From: Mesostigma viride
Lineage: Eukaryota > Streptophyta > Mesostigmatophyceae > Mesostigmatales > Mesostigmataceae
Length of the DNA: 64,000 nt
NCBI GenBank assembly: GCA_009746045.1
Contig: RPFO01002176.1
Span: 259,501-323,500 of the forward strand
Direction of reading: 5' to 3'
The translations under genes and the position numbers were made by a program. The notes beneath the pieces were generated by a model. That model did not search any database. It had not been told where the DNA came from and saw nothing but the letters and a program-made list of their open reading frames with translations. Positions 1 to 9,400 of this stretch are shown here, one piece after another; position 1 is the first letter of the stretch, and the number at the start of each line of letters is the position of its first letter.

Positions 1-2
1 AG

Positions 3-2024
3 CTCAGCCAGTTGGAGGAGTCCGAGGATGCTGTCCTAGAGGTAGATACCAATGCTGAGGTTTCTGTTATGGGATCTCAACATACAGGTCAACGGCAGGT
101 GCTTTCGCCTAGTTGTGCTTGGGTGTCTGACTTTAGTGGCAGGACACACATTATGGTATTGGGAGAGGTGCTGGTACCCTTCATGGGTGAGGATGTCACA
201 TTTCTTGTGCTTGAAGATTATGATGGCCCTATCATCTTGGGTCAAAATTTTCTGAGCTCTCCTAGAATTGTTGTGGCATCTGATAAGCTGAGAAAGTTTG
301 GCTGGGGTAGCATACCCTTGGTCAATTTTAAAACCTCCCTTGCCAGTGTATTTAATTCTGTGAAAGCGATCAAGAATGTGCAGTGGCCTGAGAATCAGAT
401 TCCTGTGGCTTCCAGTCTTGTTATGCCAGCTGCTCTACACCCTAGCAGTATTGGTATTACTAAGAGATCACTGGCTGCTCATTCTCCTCTTAGCTATGAT
501 CAGCTTGTCCAGGAAATGAGTTCTCCTCTAATGTTTGAGGCCTGGAGGCTAGCATTTGCCAAGGCTCTAGAGGAGTGGTTGCAGTTTGACTGCTGTCAGC
601 CTGTGAATGAAGTTCCCCCATACAGTACACGGTTGAAGCTCAGATTCGTCATCAAGCGGAAGGAGGTGGAGGGGGTGTCTGTTCCCCATGTGCGTCCAGT
701 TCTCAATGAATACCGTGGTACTGGGGATCTTCTGGGCGAGGAGTTGTATACACCTGGGATGCTACATGATACATGGCGTATTTTATTGTGCCTGTATGTC
801 GGTATGCTGAACCAGGGTGCTGATATGTCTTCAGTTCTGCTAGATTTCAAGAGAGCATTTCTGAAGGGTGATCCCAGTGTGGCTCAGCAGGTGTGGCATT
901 GTGAAACTCCATTTCATGTGCCAGTTCCTGTAGCCTGGCAGGCAGAGCTCCAGTCTAGCTACCTGCTGATTCTGAAGGGTCTAGAAGGTCTCAGGTCCAG
1001 TCCCATCATTTGGAGGCTCACCTTGGAAGACTTCTTGACTAAACACTGTGGGTTGAAGGTGTCATCTGTGGACCCATGTTTATTGCTGGGTAGGTGGCAT
1101 GATTTACCTGTGTATGCTAGCCTGCATGGTGATGACTTGCACTTGATTGCTCCCACTAAGTGGTTGAGTCAGTTTGTGCCCATCATTAATGATGCATTTC
1201 CTTTGGGAAAAGAATTGTGGCAGAAGCCTGGAGAGGCTGTCACGTTCTGTGGAATGCAGGCTACATTGGTTCAGGAGGGGAGTCAGTGGCTGATTAAGCT
1301 GCAGGCGGGCAATGACTACAAGAGTACCATTCTTCAATCTGTTCCAGAGGTCATGACGTCATCCATTGCACCTGAGCTGAAAGGCAAGTTGGCCTGGTAT
1401 GGCAGCATTTGTGGGCCTGACATGATGGTCCATAGCAGATCCCCTGATGATGTGCTAATTCTGGAGGAGCCTTCCCAGATTATTGCACATGTTAACAAGT
1501 CTCCTGGTATTACTTTAGCTGGGATTGATTTGTCTTTGCCATTTTCCTTGGATATCTATGTTGATAGCTCCATGGATAGCAGGCAAGTTTCTAAGGTCAG
1601 AGGCAGGTCAGCTGGCTTGTTTGTGCTTCAGCAACATAGGCCTAGTCTTGTGGCCTGGTACAGTCGTCTTCAAAGAAGGGTTGCTGTGAGTTCAGATGTC
1701 TCTGAGTGCAGAGCCATTTGTGAAGGGATTCAGTCCAGTTTGTACATCAAGGAGCTGTTGCTAGCTATGGCTTCAGTGACTCCTCATACTCTTCAGATGG
1801 AAACCTTGATCCTTTCAGATAACATGGGCATGGTCCAGTTTGTGCACAAGCAGTTGGCCAGGAGCAGAGATCTGGATTATCTCCTGTTGAAGGAGTTGGC
1901 AGGTCTGGTGGATATTCAACATCTTCCAGGTTCTGAGAATCCTGCTGATGCCTTGACCAAGTTACCTCACAAGTCTGCTGAGCAATATAAGCTTCTTTAC
2001 AAGCTGATGAGCTCCTCTGTGTGA
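3..2024 (+). CDS. pol: Pol polyprotein, C-terminal part: protease-like, RT and RNase H (partial at left edge)
   Basis: The frame is open from the left edge to a TGA at 2022-2024, about 670 residues. A retropepsin-like segment comes first: the Asp motif VDTNAEVSVM has its Asp codon at 45-47 and a distal ILGQNFL follows. The copia-type reverse transcriptase (RVT_2 family) follows, with DFKRAFLKG for the first catalytic Asp and LHGDD (codons at 1125-1136) where most copia elements have YVDD. RNase H is last, with YVDSSMDSR, an SECRAICEG Glu motif, a SDNMGM Asp motif and the terminal ADALTKLP. All domains look intact, with no internal stops. The gag and integrase parts would lie upstream of the window. 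The start is not in view. Confidence 0.88.
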   Translation, partial: LSQLEESEDAVLEVDTNAEVSVMGSQHTGQRQVLSPSCAWVSDFSGRTHIMVLGEVLVPFMGEDVTFLVLEDYDGPIILGQNFLSSPRIVVASDKLRKFGWGSIPLVNFKTSLASVFNSVKAIKNVQWPENQIPVASSLVMPAALHPSSIGITKRSLAAHSPLSYDQLVQEMSSPLMFEAWRLAFAKALEEWLQFDCCQPVNEVPPYSTRLKLRFVIKRKEVEGVSVPHVRPVLNEYRGTGDLLGEELYTPGMLHDTWRILLCLYVGMLNQGADMSSVLLDFKRAFLKGDPSVAQQVWHCETPFHVPVPVAWQAELQSSYLLILKGLEGLRSSPIIWRLTLEDFLTKHCGLKVSSVDPCLLLGRWHDLPVYASLHGDDLHLIAPTKWLSQFVPIINDAFPLGKELWQKPGEAVTFCGMQATLVQEGSQWLIKLQAGNDYKSTILQSVPEVMTSSIAPELKGKLAWYGSICGPDMMVHSRSPDDVLILEEPSQIIAHVNKSPGITLAGIDLSLPFSLDIYVDSSMDSRQVSKVRGRSAGLFVLQQHRPSLVAWYSRLQRRVAVSSDVSECRAICEGIQSSLYIKELLLAMASVTPHTLQMETLILSDNMGMVQFVHKQLARSRDLDYLLLKELAGLVDIQHLPGSENPADALTKLPHKSAEQYKLLYKLMSSSV

Positions 2025-2802
2025 GTTGAGCAATTCCAGTTGGAGCTTTGAGTTTGGTGACTGATTGGGTGAGAAGAGCTAACATAGAGCTGGGCTCTGT
2101 TATGCTGAGAGCTGTGATGCTCTGAGGGCAGTAATGCTCTGTGTACATATGTGTATAATACTGTATTCTATGTAATGCTCAGTCATGGAGCATGATGTTG
2201 GTTGGGGGTTTGTCCTCAGTTTGAGGTTTGTCTCAACCAAAGGGATTTTATAGGGCAGGGTTCGATTCCCTGGGGCTGCTTAGGCGGATTTTCCCGGATT
2301 GGCTGGCCCATCAACCTTGCTGGTGAGGTGGCGACAGGTCCCCCTAGTTTTGTCCCAGACAGAGGAATGTAGTTTGTCATGTGCTTAATATATTTTGTGA
2401 TGTGCTATTTCTCAGTCCATGGTGGGCGCCAGTTCTGATAACTATCAATGTCTACCTGATAAGGTCTTGTGGGTAACTTGTGGGGTTCCAATCAGGAGCC
2501 ATTATGGTGATGATTCCATTTTGGTCATTATTCTGGTTAGCCACAAGCTGCTATTCCAAACACTTGGCTTTCTACTTCCAGTGGATAGGGAATTCATTGT
2601 AATTCGTCATGGCTGAGATGTGTTGTGATCTGGTGCTTGATTAATCCCGAGCAGAGACTACAGAGAGCTGGGAGGGATGTCAAGTGCTATGCATGTTGTT
2701 TCTATATATATGTGTTGCCAAGCCTAACAGCTCTAAAAGAAAGAAAGGGCTGGAGTTAATATGGCTGTTATGTCCAAGCTCTAAAAGAGAAGAAAGGGCT
2801 GG
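2025..2802 (+). other. 3' untranslated region of E1 with tRNA T-arm-like hairpin and duplicated polypurine tract
   Basis: This is about 780 bases without a convincing gene. At 2256-2272 there is a 5-bp stem with a 7-base loop, CAGGG-TTCGATT-CCCTG, the exact shape of a tRNA T-arm. A3 has one in its 3' UTR too. Just before the LTR, a purine-rich tract (CTCTAAAAGAGAAGAAAGGG, 2780-2799) would prime plus-strand synthesis. This tract and the first LTR bases occur twice, 49 bp apart (2731-2760 and 2780-2809), so the LTR could start at 2754 or at 2803. I chose 2803 because it abuts the tract nearest the body of the LTR. Confidence 0.6.
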
Positions 2803-3430
2803 AGTTAATATTGCCTGGCAAGCAATATTATTCTACTAAGCTACTTGGCTTGTAGAGATTCTACTTCCGGTTACTACAATCCAGAAACGGGTTCATTCTG
2901 ATGAGTATTGCTCGAGATATGAGCAAGATACTGTTCTACTACATTCTACTTGGATTCGGTGATTCTACGGTGGTTCTTCAAGTGACGCGTGGCATACGGC
3001 GTCTTGTCACAGTGTACGATAGGACATTTAGTCTCCGACACTGCGGTCTATTCAATGCTATTGATTAGACGTAACAAATAGTGACAGGACTTGTGCGACA
3101 GGACACTGATGTGACTATTTATGGATAACGAGTCGAGATCTGCTGGTCCAGAGTGAAGGACAGCAATATTGTGAGATGATCTGTCCTATCAGTCATCTGG
3201 ATGTGACTGCGTCACAATTAGTATATAACGAGCAGGACGCTGCCACTTGGTAGCACCACTTTCCCTGCACCTGTGTCCTCGCACCTTCGGCGACGGTTCT
3301 CACGTGCCTCGTGCGTTCTGTGCTGGTAACCATAACCAGCAACGTAAACCTATTGATTAATATAACTACTTCCTCTGTAGATATTAATCAGTGCAGGCTG
3401 AACCACAGTTCAGCCACAGTTTCGTTAACT
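2803..3430 (+). repeat. 3' LTR of E1
   Basis: This is a 628-bp LTR beginning AGTTAATATTG and ending GTTAACT, so its short inverted termini are AGTTAA/TTAACT rather than the usual TG...CA. A TATA-like GTATATAACG is at about 3220, in the expected promoter region. The 3' limit is fixed by the resumption of B0 gag at 3431. The partner LTR is outside the window, so LTR divergence cannot be measured. Confidence 0.75.
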
Positions 3431-4782
3431 TAGGGAGCCATGGGAGAATTTTCTGCGTGATTTGCATGACCTGCTGTCTGCCCCCACCACTGTTGATATG
3501 TACTCTGCGCTCAACTGGGTGAAAAACTATAAGGTTGAAACTCAGAACTATGTAGCAGCGATCAAGAAGTGGGAACTTGCGGTGAAAGCACACCCCGAGG
3601 TTAGCAAGCTAGATCACAAATGGCTTGTGCACTCCCTGCTAGAGAAACTCAACGTTGATCGTAACACCTTTGCCATGATCACCTCAGGCCTGGCTACTCA
3701 TTGGGAGACGATGAAAGAGGCTCTCGATTATGTTATATAAGCTAGCCTTGGGTCCACTGTGCCAGGACTCTGCCCCCGGCCCTCCCTCCACCTCTTCCCC
3801 CCCTGCTGTCAAGCGGACCCCCCGCGGGGGTAGGAGTCAGATGAGGAGGGTAAGGCCAGGATCGAAGGCCAAGGACAAGCGTCCTGTGACGCTGGCTGAG
3901 GTTAAGACTCTCATGAGTCAGTTTGCTAAGAGCCTTAGCAAGGGCAAGGGCAAGGGCAAGGGCAAGGGCAAGGGCAAGGGCAAGGGCACGGGCAAGGGCA
4001 AGGGCAAGGGCAAGGGCAAGGGCAAGGGCAAGGGCAAGGGCAAGGGCAAGGGCAAGGGCAAGGGCAAGGGCAAGGGCAAGGGCAAGGGCAAGGGCAAGAG
4101 CAAGGGCAAGGGCAAGGGCAAGGGCAAGGGCAAGGGCAAGGGCAAGGGCAAGGGCAAGGGCAAGGGCAAGGGCAAGGGCAAGGGCAAGGGCAAGGGCAAG
4201 GGCAAGGGCAAGGGCAAGGGCAAGGGCAAGGGCAAGGGCAAGGGGCAGGGGAAGGGGAAGGGTAGGTCATCCCCCCATGCAGGGGGGAATACTAACAGGA
4301 CTTCTGGGGCTGGGTCTTCCAACCCCAAGAAGGATATGAAATGTACACGTTGTGGGCGTCGTGGTCACATCAAGGACAAGTGCCACAAACACAGGGAACA
4401 CTTGGGCGACCTGGAGATGCTCTGCCACAAGTGCATGGGGCCGCCTCACGGGGACCCCGCCAAGTGCACCAAGGATCCGTGGCAGCCCCCCAAATGTAAG
4501 CCCTCGCACCCTCACATGTGTCATGATGATGAGTCATGTCCCCTACACCACCCAATATCCAGCTCCACTGCCCAGGCAGGGACACAGGATGGGAGGGTGT
4601 TGACAGGATGTCAAGTTAATTCTGTTACGTCTCACTCTCCACCTTCATGCTCAGCTGTCAAGGCTGTAAGCAAGGCTGGCAAAGTGTTGAAGTATTACAC
4701 AGAAACCTCTGACAGTGAACCCAGGTTCACCTCCTTGGTACCCAAGGTCTCCGGCCAGGCCGGTCATGACCCAAGCTCTTAG
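3431..4782 (+). pseudogene. gag: Gag of B0 (decayed) with expanded Lys-Gly tract and zinc knuckles
   Basis: The capsid-like part (TVDMYSALNWVKNYKVETQNY, then ...MKEALDYV) reads to a stop at 3738-3740, where B1 has DYVKLALGP, so a small insertion broke the frame. The second frame, 3730-4782, runs through a Pro-rich linker, KDKRPVTLAEVKTLMSQF, a long KG dipeptide tract and a CCHC zinc knuckle (CTRCGRRGHIKDKC). A second Cys/His cluster (CHKCMGPPHGDPAKC) and CHDDESCPLHH follow. The knuckles point to nucleic-acid binding by the nucleocapsid. In this family gag and pol appear to be one frame, unlike family A. B0 keeps the C-run (7 C) that B1 has lost by one base. Confidence 0.8.
3940..4242 (+). repeat. 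GGCAAG hexanucleotide expansion inside B0 gag, about 50 copies
   Basis: This is nearly perfect (AAGGGC)n over about 303 bp with only two visible variants (one ACG and one GAG codon). It encodes KG dipeptides in the gag frame, RA in another frame and PL or PC on the other strand. The equivalent place in B1 (about 13270-13325, minus) has about 7-9 units, so the tract grew about six-fold in this copy. Confidence 0.95.
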
Positions 4783-7408
4783 TTAGTAACATCAGTTATG
4801 AGGAGCTGGCATTGCAACTGCACTTACTGTATGGTCATGAGGTATGTGCAGAGGTGGTAGCAGCTGCATTGGGGGGTACAGTACGGCACTCAGGAAGGCA
4901 TGACAGTCAGCTGATCAGAAAACACTGTCAGCACTGTCAAATGTATGCACCCAAACCACCCAAGTGGCATGTAGCTACACCATGCACCCAAGTGCAAGGG
5001 CAGAGTGGTCGGGGATGTGTTCCATATCAAGGGACAGCCCTATATCTGGCTTTAAAGGACGCATGGTACAGGTACACAGCAATAGAACCTCTCCCTGGTA
5101 TGGACAAGTCTCAGTTGCACAGAGATATATTAATAGCACAAGCCAGGTACTACCCAGTAGAAGCACTGCTGTTAGATCAGCAATTTAGTTGCCTTGCTGG
5201 TGCAGAGGGCTGTGAAGCTATAGACCTGGCTGGGCTAGAAGATCATGAAAGACAAGCTATCATTGAGAGGGCAATTAGGTCTATTAAAACCTTGGTATAG
5301 CCAAAGAATGGGTTAGGGTGAGAACCAGTTAGCTGACAGTGGGTCATACTATACGCTGATAGGGCACTGTGGGCTATACTAAGATATGCCAGATACTCAA
5401 TAGACGACCACTCCTGCAGACACCCTATGGTATTATCACACCACTATACTGGCAGATGGGTTACAGGCTGGGATATACCCACCTGAGGTACTAGCTGTGT
5501 ACAATGCACAGCGTGCCCACGCTGCCAGCAGATTGGCAGCCAACTAGGATGCCAAGCATCCACGCCCCTCCTTCAAGGAAGGGGACATAGTTCTCTTCTA
5601 TAATTAGAGTCAGGGCTATAGGGAAGGTTGGGACATGGTTAGGCCCTGAGCCACTATCCTCAAGTTTTCCAGCACAGGCAAGACTGTGCATGTGAAACAC
5701 AATGACACTGGACATGTGCACAAGTGCTCACCTCACATGCAGGATAAAATTGTATTATACTCCACTGTCAGACGTGGCAGAGGAGGAAGAGCTGATGGTC
5801 GACAGCTCAGTACAGTTGGCTGGTATATCTGGAGTACCCATGCAGTGAGTGGTTGTTTGGAACACACACTGGTGAGTGTGATAGCCACAACGCATGTGCA
5901 TCCCAGGTCACCCTCAGTGAGCCTACTAGCCAGCCATGCACAGCAGGTTAGACCACCTGCCAATGATCGAGGGCACTAACCAGGAAGGTGGTCAGCAAGA
6001 CAGCACACCTTCAGCGGTACCAGCTCAACCCATACATACCTACCGTGTCTAAACACTGATGGGCTATAGCAGAAGCGGTCCGCATACTGCAAGCAGCACA
6101 TAGAGCTAAAGCTCACACTGCTGCAGAGTCAGCCAAAGTGAGTTGGGCAGGTCACAGCGACAACAATCCAGCTCTAGTCGCAGTGGACTCCCAAGCTCAG
6201 GTTAGCATCATCAGTGCATTGCATGGCTGTACCACACCTAGAGTTAGAGCCTTCCCCATGGCAACGGGTGGCTGATTTCTCCGGGCAGGCTAGCTTGACT
6301 GTTAAAGGTCAGGTTCTTGGTATCCCCACACCATTTCAGGTATTGGAAGGATACACAGGAAATGCTTTGTTGGGTGATGCATTTATTTCATACCCAGGTG
6401 TCACCATCTCTCGTGATAGGCTTGAGGTACAGGGCCTGGGCATGGGGTGTCACTTGATCACTTTCAGGTACCACTCCAGACTTTGGTCGACACACAGCCA
6501 GCCACTGTCAAATTTGTTGCACCAAAGTATGCGCCTGGGCACGAACCACGTCACTGTGGCAGATTTGGTACACAGTCAGAAGCTGCACCCCAAAGCATTT
6601 GGATTGGGAAAATATGATGTTGCAAAAATGTCTCCCCTCTCCTACTATATGAGCAGATTGTCCAGGACTGTCAAACTCAGGAAGGTTTCACTAAGTGGGT
6701 TGAAGCTTTTAGAAAGGCTATATGGATGAATGGGTGGTACCAGATCCACGTAGTCCCACCCACACACCTCTGCAGTCACTCGATTCCTTAGAGCGTAAAC
6801 CCAACGGGAGCAAGCACCTCAGACTTAATCGTTCGTGTGCAAGCACAAGCAAGCAGCAGATGGCTCTGTCATTTTCCATGCTAGGCCTTGTGAGACTGAG
6901 TTTAAGGGATCCACTGATTTGACAGAGGCAGACTTGTATACCCCTGGTATTCAGCAAACTTTGCTGTCTGTCTTTCTAGGACACATCAATTAAGGTGATG
7001 ATTATGTGTGCAAAGCCGCTGACATTAAACGTGCTTTTCTGAAAGGTTCACCTGAAATAGCTGAGCAAGTCTGGCAGGGTAAGGTGTATGTGGTCAACAC
7101 ACCTCAGGTATGGGCTAAGGAGATTCCACAACCCTAAGTTTTTGAAAGCCAACATAGGAGTGGAAGGCTCCAAGAATTTTTAGAAATTATGTCAGCTCAA
7201 GCTGTGTTTGAGAAGCTAGGTGCTCGGTATGATGACATAGACCCTTGCTTCTTTGTTGTCCCTCACCCTCATGGCATGATCATGTTTGTGTGGCATGGGG
7301 ATGATCAGCTTATTGCTGGGCCTAGGCAGGCTGTGGATGATTTTATCACCAACGTGTCTAAGTCTTTTGAGATTGGCAAGCGGCTAAAGCTGGGCACCAT
7401 AATTGCTA
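4783..7408 (+). pseudogene. pol: Pol of B0, first part (decayed): pre-integrase, integrase, protease-like and RT
   Basis: It is collinear with B1 pol but riddled with stops and indels. The HHCC pre-integrase finger is seen around 4812-4960 (HLLYGH and CQHCQMY). The integrase segment 5100-5300 carries LLLDQQFS and the Glu motif ERAIRSIK in one open frame, which B1 needs a frameshift to reach. The retropepsin-like segment is at 6160-6420 (VDSQAQVSII, then LLGDAFIS), with the Asp codon kept. RT follows with DIKRAFLKG near 7030 and WHGDD near 7290. The copy is cut at 7408 by a LINE insertion, and the reading resumes at 25186. Confidence 0.8.
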
Positions 7409-7976
7409 TAATTAATTAATTAAACTCGTGCTCCCGTTGGGGAGTCACGGAGCACCGAAGTGCTTTTAATCCCTGTGTGTGCATAACAGGAGAAAGGGCA
7501 GAGACAGTTAGCATTTTGGGCAACCAATATGCTATAAGTGGATACAGTTTGGAAAGACCTTTCCAACGCCGTGCTGACCGCCTGAAACAGACAAGGGACG
7601 AGAAAGATATCAAGTCCCGAAGTCCTAGCCTTCCGTGGCCGACTAGGGTGCAGTCCTCTGTTATAGTGGACAGGACACGTGGCAGGCCGTGCCTGCACAG
7701 GCTTAGCCTGATTATATCACGTGACTGTGGTCCACGTAGATCAGAGGAGCAGCAGCCTGTGACTGGTGGAATACTGGAGCTGGCACAGGTCTGCAAGGAT
7801 ACTAGGCCTTGCAGGCTTGTGACAGGTCCTGTACTTCCTAGGTTGCAGAGTCTAGGCAAATCCAGTTCGTCCTGGCTCTGCACTGATGCCAGTGGACGTT
7901 GAGGATTTGCTTGCACGCCTGCACGTGCCTCGTCACGCCGATGGGAACGAGGAACAACGCAAAGGATATAGCTTGG

Positions 7977-8384
7977 AGTTAGATATATAGATGTACGTCG
8001 GAGACGTTGGGGACTCAGTGTGAGAGTGATGGCTGCAGCAACGCCAGGGATCGGGCGTTCCTTGTCATTATTCACTCCATATGTGGGCACACATTATATG
8101 TCGTGGACACATCACTCACACGAGATCCCTAGGACAACTGGACTACGCTCACTTGTCCGCCACGTGTCCAGGTTCTAGAGGCTTCTAGACCTGGAGCAAC
8201 GTTACTACGCACAACGTCCACTAGACTAGTTGCTAGCTGCGTAACTTGCGTACACGTGTGTGCGTCGCGCCACAACCGGCGCTCGGCACCGTTATTCTGT
8301 CTCCGCCAGAATAACTCCGGTCACACTGTATGTTCCCCTGTGTGGCTCCGGCCACAAGTCAGCCTCGAGGTATCTCAGCTAACT
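7977..8384 (-). repeat. 3' LTR of B1
   Basis: The 408 bp run from AGTTAGATATA (plus-strand view) to CAGCTAACT at 8384. They are the same sequence as 16053-16957 minus the MITE. The outer end abuts the TSD CTTGG and the inner end abuts the polypurine tract. Confidence 0.93.
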
Positions 8385-8404
8385 CCCATTATGTTTTCTT
8401 TCAG
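8385..8404 (-). promoter_or_regulatory. Polypurine tract of B1
   Basis: On the minus strand the bases just before the 3' LTR read GAAAGAAAACATAATGGG, then AGTTAG. This is the expected plus-strand primer. The same tract precedes the B0 3' LTR at 29155-29171. Confidence 0.75.
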
Positions 8405-9400
8405 ATTGGAACATGCTCCAAGTCTGACCTACCAACCGTTGCAAGGCAACCAGAGCCCATACAGTCACAACTGGATTAGAGAAGGGCCCCAGAAACGGAC
8501 TATACTGATGCTGACTGCTGATTTAACCCTGCCAAGCACTACGGGGGTTCCTCCCCCTCAATAGTGGGGAAAACATAAATGAGGTACTGCGGCCATTCGT
8601 CACACAGGACGTCATGCAAGTCACATGTCACAGCATATAAGGAGTGCCCAGTTTCCATCTTTGAAGGAGCGAATTGTCGTCATTTCCCTGGCATCTGTCA
8701 CTGCAGATGGTAGAAAAAGGGGGGCTTGATTGCCACTTGTGGATGGAACCCCATGCAACATCCACTTCCCAAAAACCAATGGGATGACTCTAGTGAAACC
8801 AGAGGTCTTCCCCAGGTGCTTAGGACCTGATGTTTTGCCACTGCTGACCTGGGCCAGAGCAGCCAGATACCTGTGAGTGCCACATGGTGGTAAGCACAGG
8901 CAACTGACAAGTGGGAACTGGTTCTCCACTTGATTTGCACATGGCGAATGGGTGGACTGCCCATCACCCTACCACAGGTCCTGGGACCAGATGGCAGCAT
9001 AAGACACAACAGGCACAGTCACAAGACTAAGACTGTCACACGTTACATGCACATGCACATGCACATGTACAAGGTAACCATGAACATGACCCAGCCACAT
9101 AACAATGCCATGTACAAGTACTGTCACCATGACAATGACACACTTGTGAAGGATTGACAGCTCACCTCCCAAGAGACGAGCTAACGAAATTCCATGAGAG
9201 AGACGAGGTCAAAGAGACTCCATTTATTCACCATAAAACAGGGCTTACAAGGCATACAGGTTCAGCTCCTCCCCAGGAACTAGTGCTGATGATAAGACAC
9301 CCCGTGGCCTGGGCCTGGGTCTGGGTACCCCTACCCCCTGACAGGGGTTGCCCCATAGTAGGGGTGGGGAGACTAGCCACCCTCCCTGGGGAGGGGTGGA
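8405..9400 (-). other. 3' untranslated region of B1
   Basis: About 1 kb lies between the pol stop and the polypurine tract, which is long for a copia element. I see no gene. It contains a short CACATG/CATGCA repeat (9049-9066). The same region is present in B0 at 28123-29154, so it is a constant part of the family and not a chance insertion. Confidence 0.6.

Larger units (their letters stand above)
1..3430 (+). mobile_element. Copia-like LTR retrotransposon E1, 3' part (family A type)
   Basis: The window opens inside this element. It holds the end of the pol gene, a 3' untranslated region and the 3' LTR. The right boundary is firm. The LTR ends in TTAACT at 3430 and the next five bases, TAGGG, belong to the gag gene of the older element B0. 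In the related copy B1, that gag gene runs through TAGGG-AGCCATGG without a break. E1 is therefore inserted in B0 gag with TAGGG as the right copy of a 5-bp TSD. Its 5' LTR, gag and integrase lie left of the window. Its proteins resemble those of A3, but the LTR is different, so it is a sister family. Confidence 0.85.

Noticed and set aside
2905-2950. Hammerhead-like CTGATGAG followed by a stem at 2908-2945 in the E1 LTR
   Set aside because: After the stem the sequence is GATAC and not GAAA, and no matching cleavage strand was found.
3918-4339. Alternative frames across the KG tract (RA, PL, PC repeats)
   Set aside because: They arise from the hexanucleotide. Only the KG frame links the gag flanks.
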